Source: Candidatus Gastranaerophilales bacterium (lineage in GTDB: Bacteria > Cyanobacteriota > Vampirovibrionia > Gastranaerophilales > Gastranaerophilaceae). From it: a stretch of DNA of 64,000 nt. This document shows, in pieces, positions 38,688-51,872 of the stretch (its first letter is position 1; every line of letters begins with the position of its first letter). The stretch spans positions 1-64,000 of the forward strand of contig CALVAX010000009.1 of assembly GCA_944325605.1 (NCBI GenBank). Direction: 5' to 3'. The notes beneath the pieces are model-generated. The model worked only from the letters and a program-made list of their open reading frames with translations, searched no databases and was not told where the DNA came from. A program made the translations under genes and the position numbers.

Positions 38688-40859
38688 ATGAACATTTTAG
38701 ACAAAATCATGAAACCGAAATCCATCGCGGTAATCGGTGCGTCAACAAAAGAACACACAATCGGTTCTGATATTATGAAACGGTTGCAGGAATACAAGTT
38801 CACAGGAAAAATTTATCCTGTTAACCCGAAAGGCGGAATTATAGAAGGACTTCAGGCATATCCTACGATTCTGGATGTTCCTGGCGAAGTTGACCTTGCA
38901 CTTATCGTTGTAAATTCTAAATTTGTTTTATCAACAATTGACCAGTGCAACCAAAAAGGAATCAAAGGTCTTTGTATCATCACAGCCGGCTTCAAAGAAA
39001 CAGGCAAAGAAGGCGCTGAACTTGAAAAACAATTAGTTGAAAAGATTAAAGAATACGGCATGAGATGTGTCGGCCCTAACTGTCTGGGTGTTGTAAACAC
39101 TAACCCTGAAATCAGAATGGACGGCTGCTTTGCGGAATCACTTCCGGAACGCGGAAACATCGGTTTTGTTTCTCAGTCAGGCGCTCTTGGCGGCGGTATT
39201 TTGAACATCCTGAAAGACCTCAACCTCGGTTTTGCACAGTTCATCTCAATCGGAAACCAGGCTGATGTTAACGCTGAAACAGCAATCGAATACTGGGAAA
39301 ATGATGACGACGTTCAACAGATTCTTCTTTATATGGAATCAATCCAGAACCCTGCAAACTTCAGAAAGTTGGCATCAAGAGTTTCTAAAAAGAAACCGAT
39401 TTTAGCATTGAAATCAGGACGTTCAGCAGCAGGTGCAAGCGCAGCATCTTCACACACAGGTTCTCTTGCCGGTGCTGATAAAGCCGCAGCAGCTCTGCTT
39501 CACCAGTCAGGCGTAATCAGAGAATTTTCTCTTCAAAACCTTTTTGAAACAGCAAAAGTATTTGCTAACTGCCCGATTCCGAAAGGCGACAGAGTAGCTA
39601 TCATCACAAACTCAGGCGGCCCCGGAATTATGGCAACAGACGCTGTTTGCGAATACGGTATGCAGATGGCTAAAATTTCTGAAGAAACTAAAGAAAAATT
39701 GAGAAGTTTCTTACCGGCTGCAGCTTCTGTTAAAAACCCGATTGACATGATTGCTTCAGCACCTATCGAACATTACAAACAAACTCTTGAAACCGTTATA
39801 GCTGATGAAAACGTTGATATGATTATTACAATCTATCTTCCGTTCCTCGGCTTGAAAGATATTGATGTTGCAGAAGCTTTGATGGAAATTAAGGCTAAAA
39901 ATCCGCAGAAACCGGTTATCGGCGTATTTATGACTAAGAACGAATTCTTCTCAAAACTTTCAGATATGAATGTTAATATGCCGTTCTTTATGTACGCAGA
40001 ACAAGCCGCAGACGGTTTGAACAGATTGAACCAGCAAAGACTCTGGATGGAAAGACCGGAAGGAAAAATTCCTTGCTACGACGTTGACAGAGCTAAAGTT
40101 GAAAAAATTATCAAAAACGCACTTTCTGAAGACCGTGCACAATTGACAACTTTAGAATCAATCGACGTACTTCAAGCTTACGGAATCCGCGCTTGCAAAT
40201 ACGGTCTTGCAACAAACGAAGACGAAGTTGTTGAACTCGGAAATTCAATCGGCTATCCGGTTGTTATGAAAATGACTTCAAAAACGACATCTCACAAAAC
40301 CGATGTCGGCGGTGTTGTTGTAAACATCAAGTCTGAAGAACAGTTGAGAAAAGAATACAAAGGACTTCTTGAAAGACTTGAAGCAAAAGGCTTGCTCGAC
40401 GGATTAGAGGGCGTAATCATTCAGGAAATGGTAAAAGGAAACCGCGAAATGGTTTGCGGTATTGCAACAGATCCTCAGTACGGCCCGATGATGATGTTCG
40501 GCTTAGGCGGTGTGTTCGTTGAAGTTATGAAAGACGTAACATTCAGAATTGCACCTTTGACAGATGTTGATGCAGAAGAAATGATTAAGTCAGTTAAAGC
40601 ATACAAACTTCTTGAAGGCGCAAGAGGCACAAAACCCGCACAAATCGATCAAATTCAGGAAACTTTGCTGAGATTGTCACAGCTTGTTAATGACTTCAAA
40701 TTCATTGACGAACTCGACATCAACCCGCTTCTGATATCAGAAACAACCGGCGAAGGCATTGCAGTTGACGGACGTATCAAAGTCAGAATGGAAGAAGCAA
40801 AAGAAGCACTCGGCTGCAAATGCGGCTGCGGCTCAGTTACCTGCTCATGCGGCAAGTAG
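38688..40859 (+). CDS. ADP-forming acetate/acyl-CoA synthetase (fused alpha-beta)
   Basis: 723 residues. N-terminal CoA-binding Rossmann domain (SIAVIGASTKEHTIGSDIMK), two succinyl-CoA ligase-like domains with GPNCLGVVNTN, GNIGFVSQSGALGGG and phospho-His in SSHTGSLAGADK (about residue 256), then an ATP-grasp domain (GYPVVMKMTSKTTSHKTDVGG, MVKGNREMVCGIATDPQYG, DELDINPLLISE). It interconverts acyl-CoA + ADP + Pi with acid + CoA + ATP, a substrate-level phosphorylation step common in fermenters. An odd C-terminal tail, CKCGCGSVTCSCGK, has six Cys in 14 residues. RBS AAAGGAGAGG; strong terminator after. Confidence 0.93.
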   Translation: MNILDKIMKPKSIAVIGASTKEHTIGSDIMKRLQEYKFTGKIYPVNPKGGIIEGLQAYPTILDVPGEVDLALIVVNSKFVLSTIDQCNQKGIKGLCIITAGFKETGKEGAELEKQLVEKIKEYGMRCVGPNCLGVVNTNPEIRMDGCFAESLPERGNIGFVSQSGALGGGILNILKDLNLGFAQFISIGNQADVNAETAIEYWENDDDVQQILLYMESIQNPANFRKLASRVSKKKPILALKSGRSAAGASAASSHTGSLAGADKAAAALLHQSGVIREFSLQNLFETAKVFANCPIPKGDRVAIITNSGGPGIMATDAVCEYGMQMAKISEETKEKLRSFLPAAASVKNPIDMIASAPIEHYKQTLETVIADENVDMIITIYLPFLGLKDIDVAEALMEIKAKNPQKPVIGVFMTKNEFFSKLSDMNVNMPFFMYAEQAADGLNRLNQQRLWMERPEGKIPCYDVDRAKVEKIIKNALSEDRAQLTTLESIDVLQAYGIRACKYGLATNEDEVVELGNSIGYPVVMKMTSKTTSHKTDVGGVVVNIKSEEQLRKEYKGLLERLEAKGLLDGLEGVIIQEMVKGNREMVCGIATDPQYGPMMMFGLGGVFVEVMKDVTFRIAPLTDVDAEEMIKSVKAYKLLEGARGTKPAQIDQIQETLLRLSQLVNDFKFIDELDINPLLISETTGEGIAVDGRIKVRMEEAKEALGCKCGCGSVTCSCGK

Positions 40860-40883
40860 CGAAACGCTGAATCAAAAAACTAA

Positions 40884-40920
40884 AAAACAGACATTTCTTA
40901 TTTAAAGAAATGTCTGTTTT
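40884..40920. terminator. Bidirectional terminator
   Basis: AAAACAGACATTTCTT (40884-40899) and AAGAAATGTCTGTTTT (40905-40920) form a 16-bp stem. It serves the convergent acyl-CoA synthetase (+) and coiled-coil gene (-). Confidence 0.85.
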
Positions 40921-40924
40921 CATA

Positions 40925-42811
40925 TTAATGCATTTTATTCCAGTTCGGCATAAATTTTCTTAAATTTGAATTTGCAGTCAAGCCGACAATACCGTAATCC
41001 GGCAGCTGATCCTGTGCCCTGCGTAAAGCTTCAACTGTTTCTGGATATTTTTCTTTAGCGATATTCATATACTCTTGATGTTTGTACAGGGTGTCAGTAC
41101 GAGCCCATGTGCCGCCTCCGACATCAATCCAGGTAACTCCGTTTTCAGGGTTTGTATATGACCCGTCAGCATTTGCAAGACATCCGGATTTTTCAAAGTA
41201 TGAAGCATCTTCATTTATCACCTCGCTGCAATTATATGCTTTCATCTGTCTTTCATCAACCATAAACATGCCTGCCTTGTTGTAAAAAGGATATGCTGTA
41301 TAAGCAAAACGATCCAATTTTTGCTGACCGTCTTTCATTGATATTAAGTTTTCAGCCGGTGTCTTAGCTGCAGAACAGCCTTCGGTAGCGTTAGCGTGTT
41401 CAAGCATAGATTCTGTGGTTTGTTCTCTTGCCTGAAGCTGTTGATTTATTGTAGATTCAATTTCATCTACTCTTGAAGATACCTGTTGTAAATTTTCAAG
41501 CTTTGTATTATAAACTTCAAGCTGGTTCAAAATTCCCTGCTGGGATTTAAGTTCCGTATTTAATTTTTCATAATTTGCATTTGCCGTATCTAATGTTTCC
41601 AGTGATGTGTCATAATTTTCCTGACTGGTTTCAACACTCTTTTGCATTTGGTCGCAGCGTTTAGCCATGTCTTTGTATTTTGAATCTGTTTCCTGCAATG
41701 TTTGCAAAGTTTGAGATTTTGCATCCTGAGCAGTTTTCAAATTTTCTTCAGCTGTATTAAGTCTGTTATTTGCCTCATCAAGTGATTTATTAGCTTTTTC
41801 AAGAGACGCTTCGGCCTGTGCCTTTTTCTGTTCTGCGGCTTTTACAGCTGACTGCGCAACCTGATACTGCGGGTTAGGCTGTCCGTTAATCGTCTGCGGT
41901 GTACTTGAAAGTGTCGCCTGTGCCGAACTTAACTCCTGTGTAGCCATTGTTACTCCTGTTTCTGCCTGTGCTACAGAAGTTTTTGCCGAGGAAACCTCGG
42001 TTTGTGCTGAAGCTTTTTCACTTTCACAATTTTTTACTGCCGTACATTTCTCTTTATAATCCGCATTTACTGATGAAAGCTGGTCATCAAGCTGATCTCT
42101 GGCTTTTGTCGATTGATTAAGCTGGCTTTTATTATTTGTCAAAGATTTTTGCGCATCTTTTTTAGAAGTTTCTGCGGTGTCAATTTCTCCATTTAACCTT
42201 GTAACATTTTCTTCAGCAGTCTCATACTGTCCCTGAACATTGCTATAATCAGCCTGCGCTGCAGAAAGCTTTTCTGCGACCTCAACTTTTTTGTTACTGA
42301 GTTGAGACTGTAAGGAAGTTAAATCATCCGTTGTAAGATGCGGATAATCGAGTTTTTCTGAAATACTGTCAAGCACCGAGGTGTCTACAGTTGCGGATGA
42401 ATCACTTGTATCAACCCCCTGAGCCAACCCGCTCGGAGCCGATGATGACGACGGCGCTGCCGGAGTTCTGACCGCAGGTGTATTTTGCGCAGGTGCCGGT
42501 GTATTATTATTTGCCGGAGCGGAATTATTAGACTTTGAAGCGTTAATATTGTTATACAAATCAACACCGGTTTTGGCCAGACTTTCCAAATTTTTGTTAA
42601 GTCCGTCCATACCGCTTCCGCCTTTTTGTCCGCTTTGCTGCATTGCTTTAATCTGATTAAGCCTTGCCATCAATATAGAATTTTGCATGGACATTTCAGC
42701 AGCAAATTTTTCGTTCGCGTATTGCTTCATTATTTGAAGATCGCGAAACGTTGTGGTGCCGATTTTTTTGTCACCTTTATTAAATCCTGATATGCCGAAA
42801 GGTCCGCCCAT
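40925..42811 (-). CDS. Long coiled-coil protein of unknown function
   Basis: 628 residues. N-terminus MGGPFGISGFNKGDKKIG, then a polar helix, a Pro/Ala/Ser linker (about 100-150) and a very long coiled coil (about 160-480) with heptads such as AEQKKAQAEASLEKANKSLD and repeated A-E/Q/L words; the C-terminal 130 residues are globular (FMVDERQMKAYNCSEV, NGVTWIDVGGGTWARTDTLY). No signal peptide or clear TM. It resembles a structural or secreted rod. AAGGAG lies upstream of the ATG. Some residues are like a tagged protein (F-x-x-SGF-N-x-G) but I do not count it as one. Function unknown. Confidence 0.75.
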   Translation of the reverse strand: MGGPFGISGFNKGDKKIGTTTFRDLQIMKQYANEKFAAEMSMQNSILMARLNQIKAMQQSGQKGGSGMDGLNKNLESLAKTGVDLYNNINASKSNNSAPANNNTPAPAQNTPAVRTPAAPSSSSAPSGLAQGVDTSDSSATVDTSVLDSISEKLDYPHLTTDDLTSLQSQLSNKKVEVAEKLSAAQADYSNVQGQYETAEENVTRLNGEIDTAETSKKDAQKSLTNNKSQLNQSTKARDQLDDQLSSVNADYKEKCTAVKNCESEKASAQTEVSSAKTSVAQAETGVTMATQELSSAQATLSSTPQTINGQPNPQYQVAQSAVKAAEQKKAQAEASLEKANKSLDEANNRLNTAEENLKTAQDAKSQTLQTLQETDSKYKDMAKRCDQMQKSVETSQENYDTSLETLDTANANYEKLNTELKSQQGILNQLEVYNTKLENLQQVSSRVDEIESTINQQLQAREQTTESMLEHANATEGCSAAKTPAENLISMKDGQQKLDRFAYTAYPFYNKAGMFMVDERQMKAYNCSEVINEDASYFEKSGCLANADGSYTNPENGVTWIDVGGGTWARTDTLYKHQEYMNIAKEKYPETVEALRRAQDQLPDYGIVGLTANSNLRKFMPNWNKMH

Positions 42812-43004
42812 TAAAACTCCTTATTTTTACTTCTTTATATATATAAAGTATATATTCCACATCCAAATTCACTTTCTTGCATATTTTTTACAAAAATTTA
42901 CAAAACTGCAAAGAAATTTGTAACAATATCTTCACAAATCAGCAAAATTCTTTTTTAGCAATTTAATATAAATATGTGGTCTAAAACTTACGGGGGTTTC
43001 GTGT

Positions 43005-43679
43005 ATGAAAATTTCAGCAATAAAGTATCAAACAAATCCGCAGCAGCATTTTACCGGAGAAAATTCGAAAAACAGACTTAAAAATGCCGCAGGTGCCGCA
43101 GCCATTGCTATTGCCGCATCAGCACCGATGGCTGAAGCTGAAGCGCAATATTTTGTGCCATACACTCCATATTATTACAGCTATGTACAGAAACCCACAG
43201 TTACAAATGTTCCGAACTGTTTTGTAGTCGGTGATATTACAAACTCAAATTCAGACGACAAATCTATGCGTCAGGTTTTCAATGAAATTGATAGAAACGG
43301 AAATTCTAACGGCGTTATTTCTGCAAAAGAAGTAATGCTTACGGAACAGAAAAACTGGAATGAAAAAAGTTTATACCCATACACGGATGAGCAAATGGCT
43401 GATGATGCAATTCAATTTAACACTATCTCAAAAATGTACAATGAAGAGGGTTCAGATCCCGCAACGATGAATTATCGGGAATACAAGTCTGCAATGACTG
43501 ATTATATGGAAAACAAAAATGTTAATACATTCATTGATCTTATGCAAATTCTGACAATTCCGTACCTTTACACACCGCCATACTATTATTATCCAAGACC
43601 TCACTACCACAGACCTTACGGCCCGCCACCGCCGCCGCGCCATCATCACAGACACGACGGCTATCACAGGCACTGGTAA
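43005..43679 (+). CDS. Tagged protein with EF-hand-like loop and His/Pro/Tyr-rich tail
   Basis: 224 residues. MKISAIKYQTNPQQHFTGEN is the tag. A short Ala-rich hydrophobic segment follows (AAGAAAIAIAASAPMAEA), then QYFVPYTPYYYSYVQKP. The centre has an EF-hand-like calcium loop EIDRNGNSNGVISAKEV (two residues longer than canonical), and the last 45 residues are PYYYYPRPHYHRPYGPP and RHHHRHDGYHRHW, which could bind metal. No other domain known. The upstream sequence TGGTCTAAAACTTACGGGGG is a weak match to the shared motif. Convergent with the next gene, 7 bp apart. Confidence 0.75.
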   Translation: MKISAIKYQTNPQQHFTGENSKNRLKNAAGAAAIAIAASAPMAEAEAQYFVPYTPYYYSYVQKPTVTNVPNCFVVGDITNSNSDDKSMRQVFNEIDRNGNSNGVISAKEVMLTEQKNWNEKSLYPYTDEQMADDAIQFNTISKMYNEEGSDPATMNYREYKSAMTDYMENKNVNTFIDLMQILTIPYLYTPPYYYYPRPHYHRPYGPPPPPRHHHRHDGYHRHW

Positions 43680-43686
43680 TTTTTAG

Positions 43687-44376
43687 CTAAATTATATCTG
43701 AAATATCACTTATATTGACAGCTGGTGTTGGGTTTGAAAAACCGAACTCTGCAATTAAAGTTTCAATTTCCCGCGCAAGATCCGGACTGCAGAAGGATTT
43801 TATTGCATTCAAATCGTGTGCAATACTAACCGGATTTACGTCTATTTGTTGTGCTTCATAATCGCTCGATGATGAATTGGGCGGTAAAACCGGCACTTTT
43901 TCCCGAACTTGATACATCGGCCAACCGGATTGCGCAGACATCTTCTTAATCAGTTCTAAAACACCCATCAAATCTTTTGCAACCTGATCATATACTTCCT
44001 GTTTTTTAGGTCTGTAATCTTCACCTTTTTCTTTGGAAATCGTTGCTCTTGCCAGTGCTTCATGCTTTTTAACAACAGCCTCTGCATTTTCCTTTGATTT
44101 TCTGGTTTTAAAATCGCTGAAGGATTCTTCATTTTCCTGCGGTGCAGAAGTTTGCACTGAGGAAGTTTCTGCGGCTTCGCTATTGGTGGTCGTTTCCTTG
44201 ACTGCCGGATTTTTGTCTTCTTGTAATTCTAATTTGTCGAATTTAGACAAATTTTCACCTTCTTTTAGTTTTTTCTGCGGAAAAACGTCTATTTTATTGT
44301 CAATCAATTTATTTACCGCGGTTCCTGATTCTCCGGTAAAAAATAAAGCACTAACTGAATCTATTGGTCTTGTCAT
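43687..44376 (-). CDS. Tagged hydrophilic protein of unknown function
   Basis: About 229 residues. Start at ATG 44376 with AAGGAG 7 nt upstream (an ATG 18 nt earlier is less likely). The N-terminus MTRPIDSVSALFFTGESGTA has a short tag ending FFTGE. The body is disordered and charged (about 25-110), then helical (VYDQVAKDLMGVLELIKKMS) and ends VNISDISDII. No signal or TM. Function unknown. Confidence 0.7.
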   Translation of the reverse strand: MTRPIDSVSALFFTGESGTAVNKLIDNKIDVFPQKKLKEGENLSKFDKLELQEDKNPAVKETTTNSEAAETSSVQTSAPQENEESFSDFKTRKSKENAEAVVKKHEALARATISKEKGEDYRPKKQEVYDQVAKDLMGVLELIKKMSAQSGWPMYQVREKVPVLPPNSSSSDYEAQQIDVNPVSIAHDLNAIKSFCSPDLAREIETLIAEFGFSNPTPAVNISDISDII

Positions 44377-44477
44377 TAGATATACTCCTTTCATAGCTTA
44401 ATATACTTCACTCGAGTTTTCGAAATCTCTCATATTTCTATTAAGTTTTTCTGCCCGTATAAATTGACACGACCCCT

Positions 44478-44502
44478 TCATATCATATCATATCATATCA
44501 TA
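44478..44502. repeat. Five-fold TCATA microsatellite
   Basis: (TCATA)5 in the region between the divergent genes at 44376 and 44596. A 5-nt unit in an intergenic region can change promoter spacing if copies are gained or lost. Confidence 0.85.
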
Positions 44503-44560
44503 TAGCAGATTATATAAGGGTTTCAGCATATTTTAAAGTCGTGTTTACATTTTGTTACAT

Positions 44561-44589
44561 TTGACCTTATACTGTCTTAATGCTTTAAT
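44561..44589 (+). promoter_or_regulatory. spmA promoter, leaderless
   Basis: TTGACC (44561-44566), 17 nt, TTTAAT (44584-44589). The -10 ends 6 nt before the ATG at 44596 and no Shine-Dalgarno is present. Confidence 0.65.
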
Positions 44590-44595
44590 ACTTTT

Positions 44596-45225
44596 ATGAA
44601 TTACATATTCTACTTTCTTATTGTAATTTCAATAATATCAGGCGCAATAAACGGCAGGCTGCAGGAGGTTGTCAATTCAATTTTGACAGGGGCTGAATTG
44701 AGTGTTAAGGTTGCGTTTTCTTTAATCGGGATTATGGCGTTCTGGCTCGGGATGATGGAAATTGCTAAAAAATCCGGACTTGTTGAGATTATTGCGAAAA
44801 TAATTAAGCCAATAACAAAAAGGCTTTTCAATGAAATTCCGGAAAATTCTCCCGCTGTAGGTGATATCGCAATGAGTTTTACTGCAAACGCTTTCGGACT
44901 GACAAATGCCGCAACTCCAATCGGCATAAAGGCTATGGAAGAACTCCAAAAGCAAAACATTGATAAAAAATCAGCCTCAAATGCTATGTGCATGTTTCTT
45001 GCAATGAACACCGCAGGATTTCAGCTAATTCCTGCAACTGTCATCGCAGTCTTAATCGGAATAGGCTACAAAAACCCGACTGAAATCATTGCTCCGACTC
45101 TTCTGGTTACATCAATTGCCTTTATAAGCGCAATCTTTATTGCTAAATTGCTTGAAAAATTCTGGAAACCGCAAAACAATGCTGCACAGACGGATTCTGA
45201 TGCGATTGACGGAGGGCGCAGATAA
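44596..45225 (+). CDS. spmA: Spore maturation protein A-like (nucleoside recognition/gate domain)
   Basis: 209 residues with 5-6 TM helices: YIFYFLIVISIISGAINGRL, VKVAFSLIGIMAFWLGMMEIAKKSGL, SFTANAFGLTNAATPIGIKAM, CMFLAMNTAGFQLIPATVIAVL, LVTSIAFISAIFIAKLLEKF. The N-A-F-G-L-x-N-A-A-T-P and N-T-A-G-F-Q segments are typical of SpmA. The gene overlaps spmB by 1 nt (TAATG). SpmA/SpmB pairs are frequent in bacteria that do not sporulate; they are gate-domain membrane proteins of unclear substrate. No sporulation gene was seen here. Confidence 0.9.
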   Translation: MNYIFYFLIVISIISGAINGRLQEVVNSILTGAELSVKVAFSLIGIMAFWLGMMEIAKKSGLVEIIAKIIKPITKRLFNEIPENSPAVGDIAMSFTANAFGLTNAATPIGIKAMEELQKQNIDKKSASNAMCMFLAMNTAGFQLIPATVIAVLIGIGYKNPTEIIAPTLLVTSIAFISAIFIAKLLEKFWKPQNNAAQTDSDAIDGGRR

Positions 45226-45758
45226 TGTTTCAATCTTTGATGGACATAATTTCTCTCTGGGCGCTTCCTGCAATTATTATTCTAATTCTGACATTCGGAC
45301 TTTTAAGAAAAGTTCCGCTGTATGAAGTATTTACAACCGGTGCTAAAGAAGGATTTAAAGTTTCAATCAGCATAATACCATATCTTGTGGCTATTATGGT
45401 CGGAATTTCTATGTTCAGAGCTTCTGGTATCATTGAATATTTCGGACAACTACTTTCTCCGATTTTGTCACATTTCAATGTGTCTGCCGACATTATCCCG
45501 CTGATGATTGTACGCCCTCTATCAGGTTCTGCGGCACTTGGAATTTTCTCAGACATTGCACACTCTGCAGGAGCTGACGCCTTCACGACAAAACTTGCCG
45601 CAATTATGGTTGGCTCAAGCGAAACAACATTCTATGTCCTTGCTGTTTACTTCGGATCAGTCGGAATTTCCAAGCTTCGATATGCTCTTCTGGCCGGAAT
45701 TCTCGCCGACATTATAGGTATTGCATCAGCAATTCTTGTGTGTAATTGGCTGTTTTAA
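45225..45758 (+). CDS. spmB: Spore maturation protein B-like
   Basis: 177 residues, TM-rich: ISLWALPAIIILILTFGLL, VYEVFTTGAKEGFKVSISIIP (consistent with SpmB K-x-G-x-K), YLVAIMVGISMFRASGIIE, VRPLSGSAALGIFSDIAHSA and AAIMVGSSETTFYVLAVYFGS. R-P-L-S-G-S and G-S-S-E-T-T-F are SpmB signatures. It starts within the stop of spmA, so translation is coupled. Its last 47 nt overlap the convergent zinc-ribbon gene. Confidence 0.92.
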   Translation: MFQSLMDIISLWALPAIIILILTFGLLRKVPLYEVFTTGAKEGFKVSISIIPYLVAIMVGISMFRASGIIEYFGQLLSPILSHFNVSADIIPLMIVRPLSGSAALGIFSDIAHSAGADAFTTKLAAIMVGSSETTFYVLAVYFGSVGISKLRYALLAGILADIIGIASAILVCNWLF

Positions 45759-46089
45759 GATCCACCCAGGTCTGTATTTTTGAAAATGCTGACGGCTTTA
45801 CAACTTCTTTTACTAAAACCGCATAATCAATATCTATAAAATTGATTTTTGGTACCCGCTCTACTGTAAACGCCTCTGAACCGCAATTTTTACAAAAATG
45901 ATTTTCGGGAACAACTTCACCGCTCTTTATAGTTGCTTTCAACTTCACTCCGCAGCAAGCGCATCTGGTGATAAACCATTTATTTTCCACCAATTCCCCG
46001 CAATCAGGACAATACGAAAATTCACAATCCGGATTTACCCTGTCATGAGTGCAAATTCTGTTCTTTTTAAATAACTCCAGTATAATCAT
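45712..46089 (-). CDS. Zinc-ribbon protein of unknown function
   Basis: 125 residues with several Cys pairs: CEFSYCPDCGELV, RCACCGVKLKA and HFCKNCGSEA, giving two treble-clef or ribbon zinc sites in about residues 12-75. The C-terminal third is less structured. TTGACA, 16 nt, TATTAA (46123-46096, minus strand) ends 6 nt before the ATG, so the mRNA is probably leaderless. The 3' end overlaps spmB by 47 bp on the opposite strand. Confidence 0.75.
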   Translation of the reverse strand: MIILELFKKNRICTHDRVNPDCEFSYCPDCGELVENKWFITRCACCGVKLKATIKSGEVVPENHFCKNCGSEAFTVERVPKINFIDIDYAVLVKEVVKPSAFSKIQTWVDLKTANYTQELLMQYL

Positions 46090-46163
46090 ACCCTCTTAAT
46101 AATTATTTTTTTTATTTTGTCAACTTTTTAGCTATAATTTTCTATTATTTTTAGTCTGCCAAA

Positions 46164-46733
46164 ATGATGACTTTGATTGCAGACTCAGATAATATAAATG
46201 TTATGGCAATATCAAAAAATATTGAAACCTATATCAAAAATTCTCTCATCCGCGGCAAGCTCTGCCGTTGGAATAAAAATACTGTTAACGTCTACATTAC
46301 ACCTGTTACAGCACCCGTTACAAACAAAGCATTTCTCTATTCGCAGGTTAAAAAAGCCCTCGCTGAGTGGAATAAAGTTCTCGCTTCTCAAAATATATGT
46401 CTTAATTTCACGGAAATCACAAACGCAAATAATGCGGATATTATTGTTCACTGGGTTAAAGTCGGGCGGGTTTACGAAGGAATGTGCAAGTATTTGAGCG
46501 TCGTTAATCAAACCATAAATAAAATCTCAATTGATATTGGACTGCCTAATGAATTTTCAGGTAAAGAAACAACAGATTTAAGTATCTACTGCGCAATTAT
46601 GCACGAATTCGGACACGCACTGGGACTCGGCCACGGCGTCGAAATTGATGATATAATGTTTGTTCCTCATCAAAAAAATATTCAAACCCCTGGTGAAAAT
46701 GACATATATGTCTTAAATAAAATCTACAAATAA
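46164..46733 (+). CDS. Matrixin-like (metzincin) zinc protease, no signal peptide
   Basis: 189 residues. Catalytic motif MHEFGHALGLGHGVEIDDIM: HExxHxxGxxH plus a Met-turn a few residues later, the metzincin signature of M10-type peptidases. Upstream parts (VNVYITPVT, VKKALAEWNKVLASQNICLNFTEI, NADIIVHWV) match matrixin strands and the helix. No signal peptide and no pro-domain. The start is uncertain: the ATG at 46164 has no Shine-Dalgarno; an ATG at 46203 lies 7 nt after TAATAT and would give a 176-residue leaderless product. It converges on the rRNA terminator. Confidence 0.85.
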   Translation: MMTLIADSDNINVMAISKNIETYIKNSLIRGKLCRWNKNTVNVYITPVTAPVTNKAFLYSQVKKALAEWNKVLASQNICLNFTEITNANNADIIVHWVKVGRVYEGMCKYLSVVNQTINKISIDIGLPNEFSGKETTDLSIYCAIMHEFGHALGLGHGVEIDDIMFVPHQKNIQTPGENDIYVLNKIYK

Positions 46734-46779
46734 GCACTCTGTGCCGGCCGGATTATAAATTTACCCGATTTAATACAAT

Positions 46780-46826
46780 AAAAAAGAGGAAACTTAACAG
46801 ACATTATGTTAAAATTTCCTCTTTTC
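46780..46826 (-). terminator. rRNA operon terminator
   Basis: AAAAGAGGAAA...TTAACA (from 46781) faces TGTTAAAATTTCCTCTTTT (to 46826); on the minus strand the stem ends in TTTTTTATT just after 5S. Confidence 0.8.
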
Positions 46827-46835
46827 TAAAATAGG

Positions 46836-46951
46836 ACTTGGCAACGAGCTATTTTCCCAGGCGGTGGCCCGCCAAGTATCTTCGCCGATGTGAGTCTTTA
46901 CGACCGTGTTCGGGATGGGAACGGGTGGTTTCCTCACTCTTTGTCACCAAG
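46836..46951 (-). rRNA. rrf: 5S ribosomal RNA
   Basis: About 116 nt on the minus strand, starting CTTGGTGACAAAGAG and containing CCCGTTCCCATCCCGAACAC, the conserved loop B/helix III sequence. The ends pair (CTTGG with CCAAG). It is separated from 23S by about 104 nt. Ends are estimated to a few nt. Confidence 0.95.
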
Positions 46952-47055
46952 AAACTTGTGACTTGCGCGGCTTGCACGCTGAAAGTTGCATAATGATTAT
47001 AAGCAAACGCAATCATCTTATCCTTTAAACAATCATCAAACTGATTGCCTAATTA

Positions 47056-50061
<3,006 letters not shown>

Positions 50062-50350
50062 GTACTTGCTGTCACTTGCGTGACTGCAGTATTTGGAATC
50101 ATTGATGATTACGTATCTTTATACATTTGATAACAGTTGTTATTTAATGTTTATACGCTTATAATCTTATGCAATTTTCAATGTGCAATGAGTGAATACA
50201 CACTCAGAACAAAATAGTCTGAAAACAACTTTATTAATTCAGCCTCCATTATCTCTAAAATGATTTGCATAAAAAGAGATAACTTCAACAGCTTCGACCT
50301 TGGGATGGAGGCTAATTTTAAAATGCATCAGCATTACCTCAATCTCCCTA
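50062..50350 (-). other. 16S-23S internal spacer without tRNA
   Basis: About 289 nt. No tRNA-Ile or tRNA-Ala cloverleaf is seen. It contains AT-rich sequence and a GCCTCCAT...ATGGAGGC inverted repeat (about 50241-50312) typical of rRNA processing stems. Confidence 0.7.

Positions 50351-51872
<1,522 letters not shown>

Noticed and set aside
40925-42811. Counting the 628-residue coiled-coil protein as a tagged protein
   Set aside because: Its N-terminus (GPFGISGFNKG) lacks the N/Q-rich stretch, and the upstream TGGCAA motif is missing.
46780-46826. Terminator for the metzincin gene on the plus strand
   Set aside because: The long stem is symmetrical, but its position 47 nt downstream is better explained as the rRNA operon terminator; it might serve both.
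50062-50350. tRNA genes in the 16S-23S spacer
   Set aside because: No T-loop (GGTTCRANNCC) or anticodon arm found on the minus strand.
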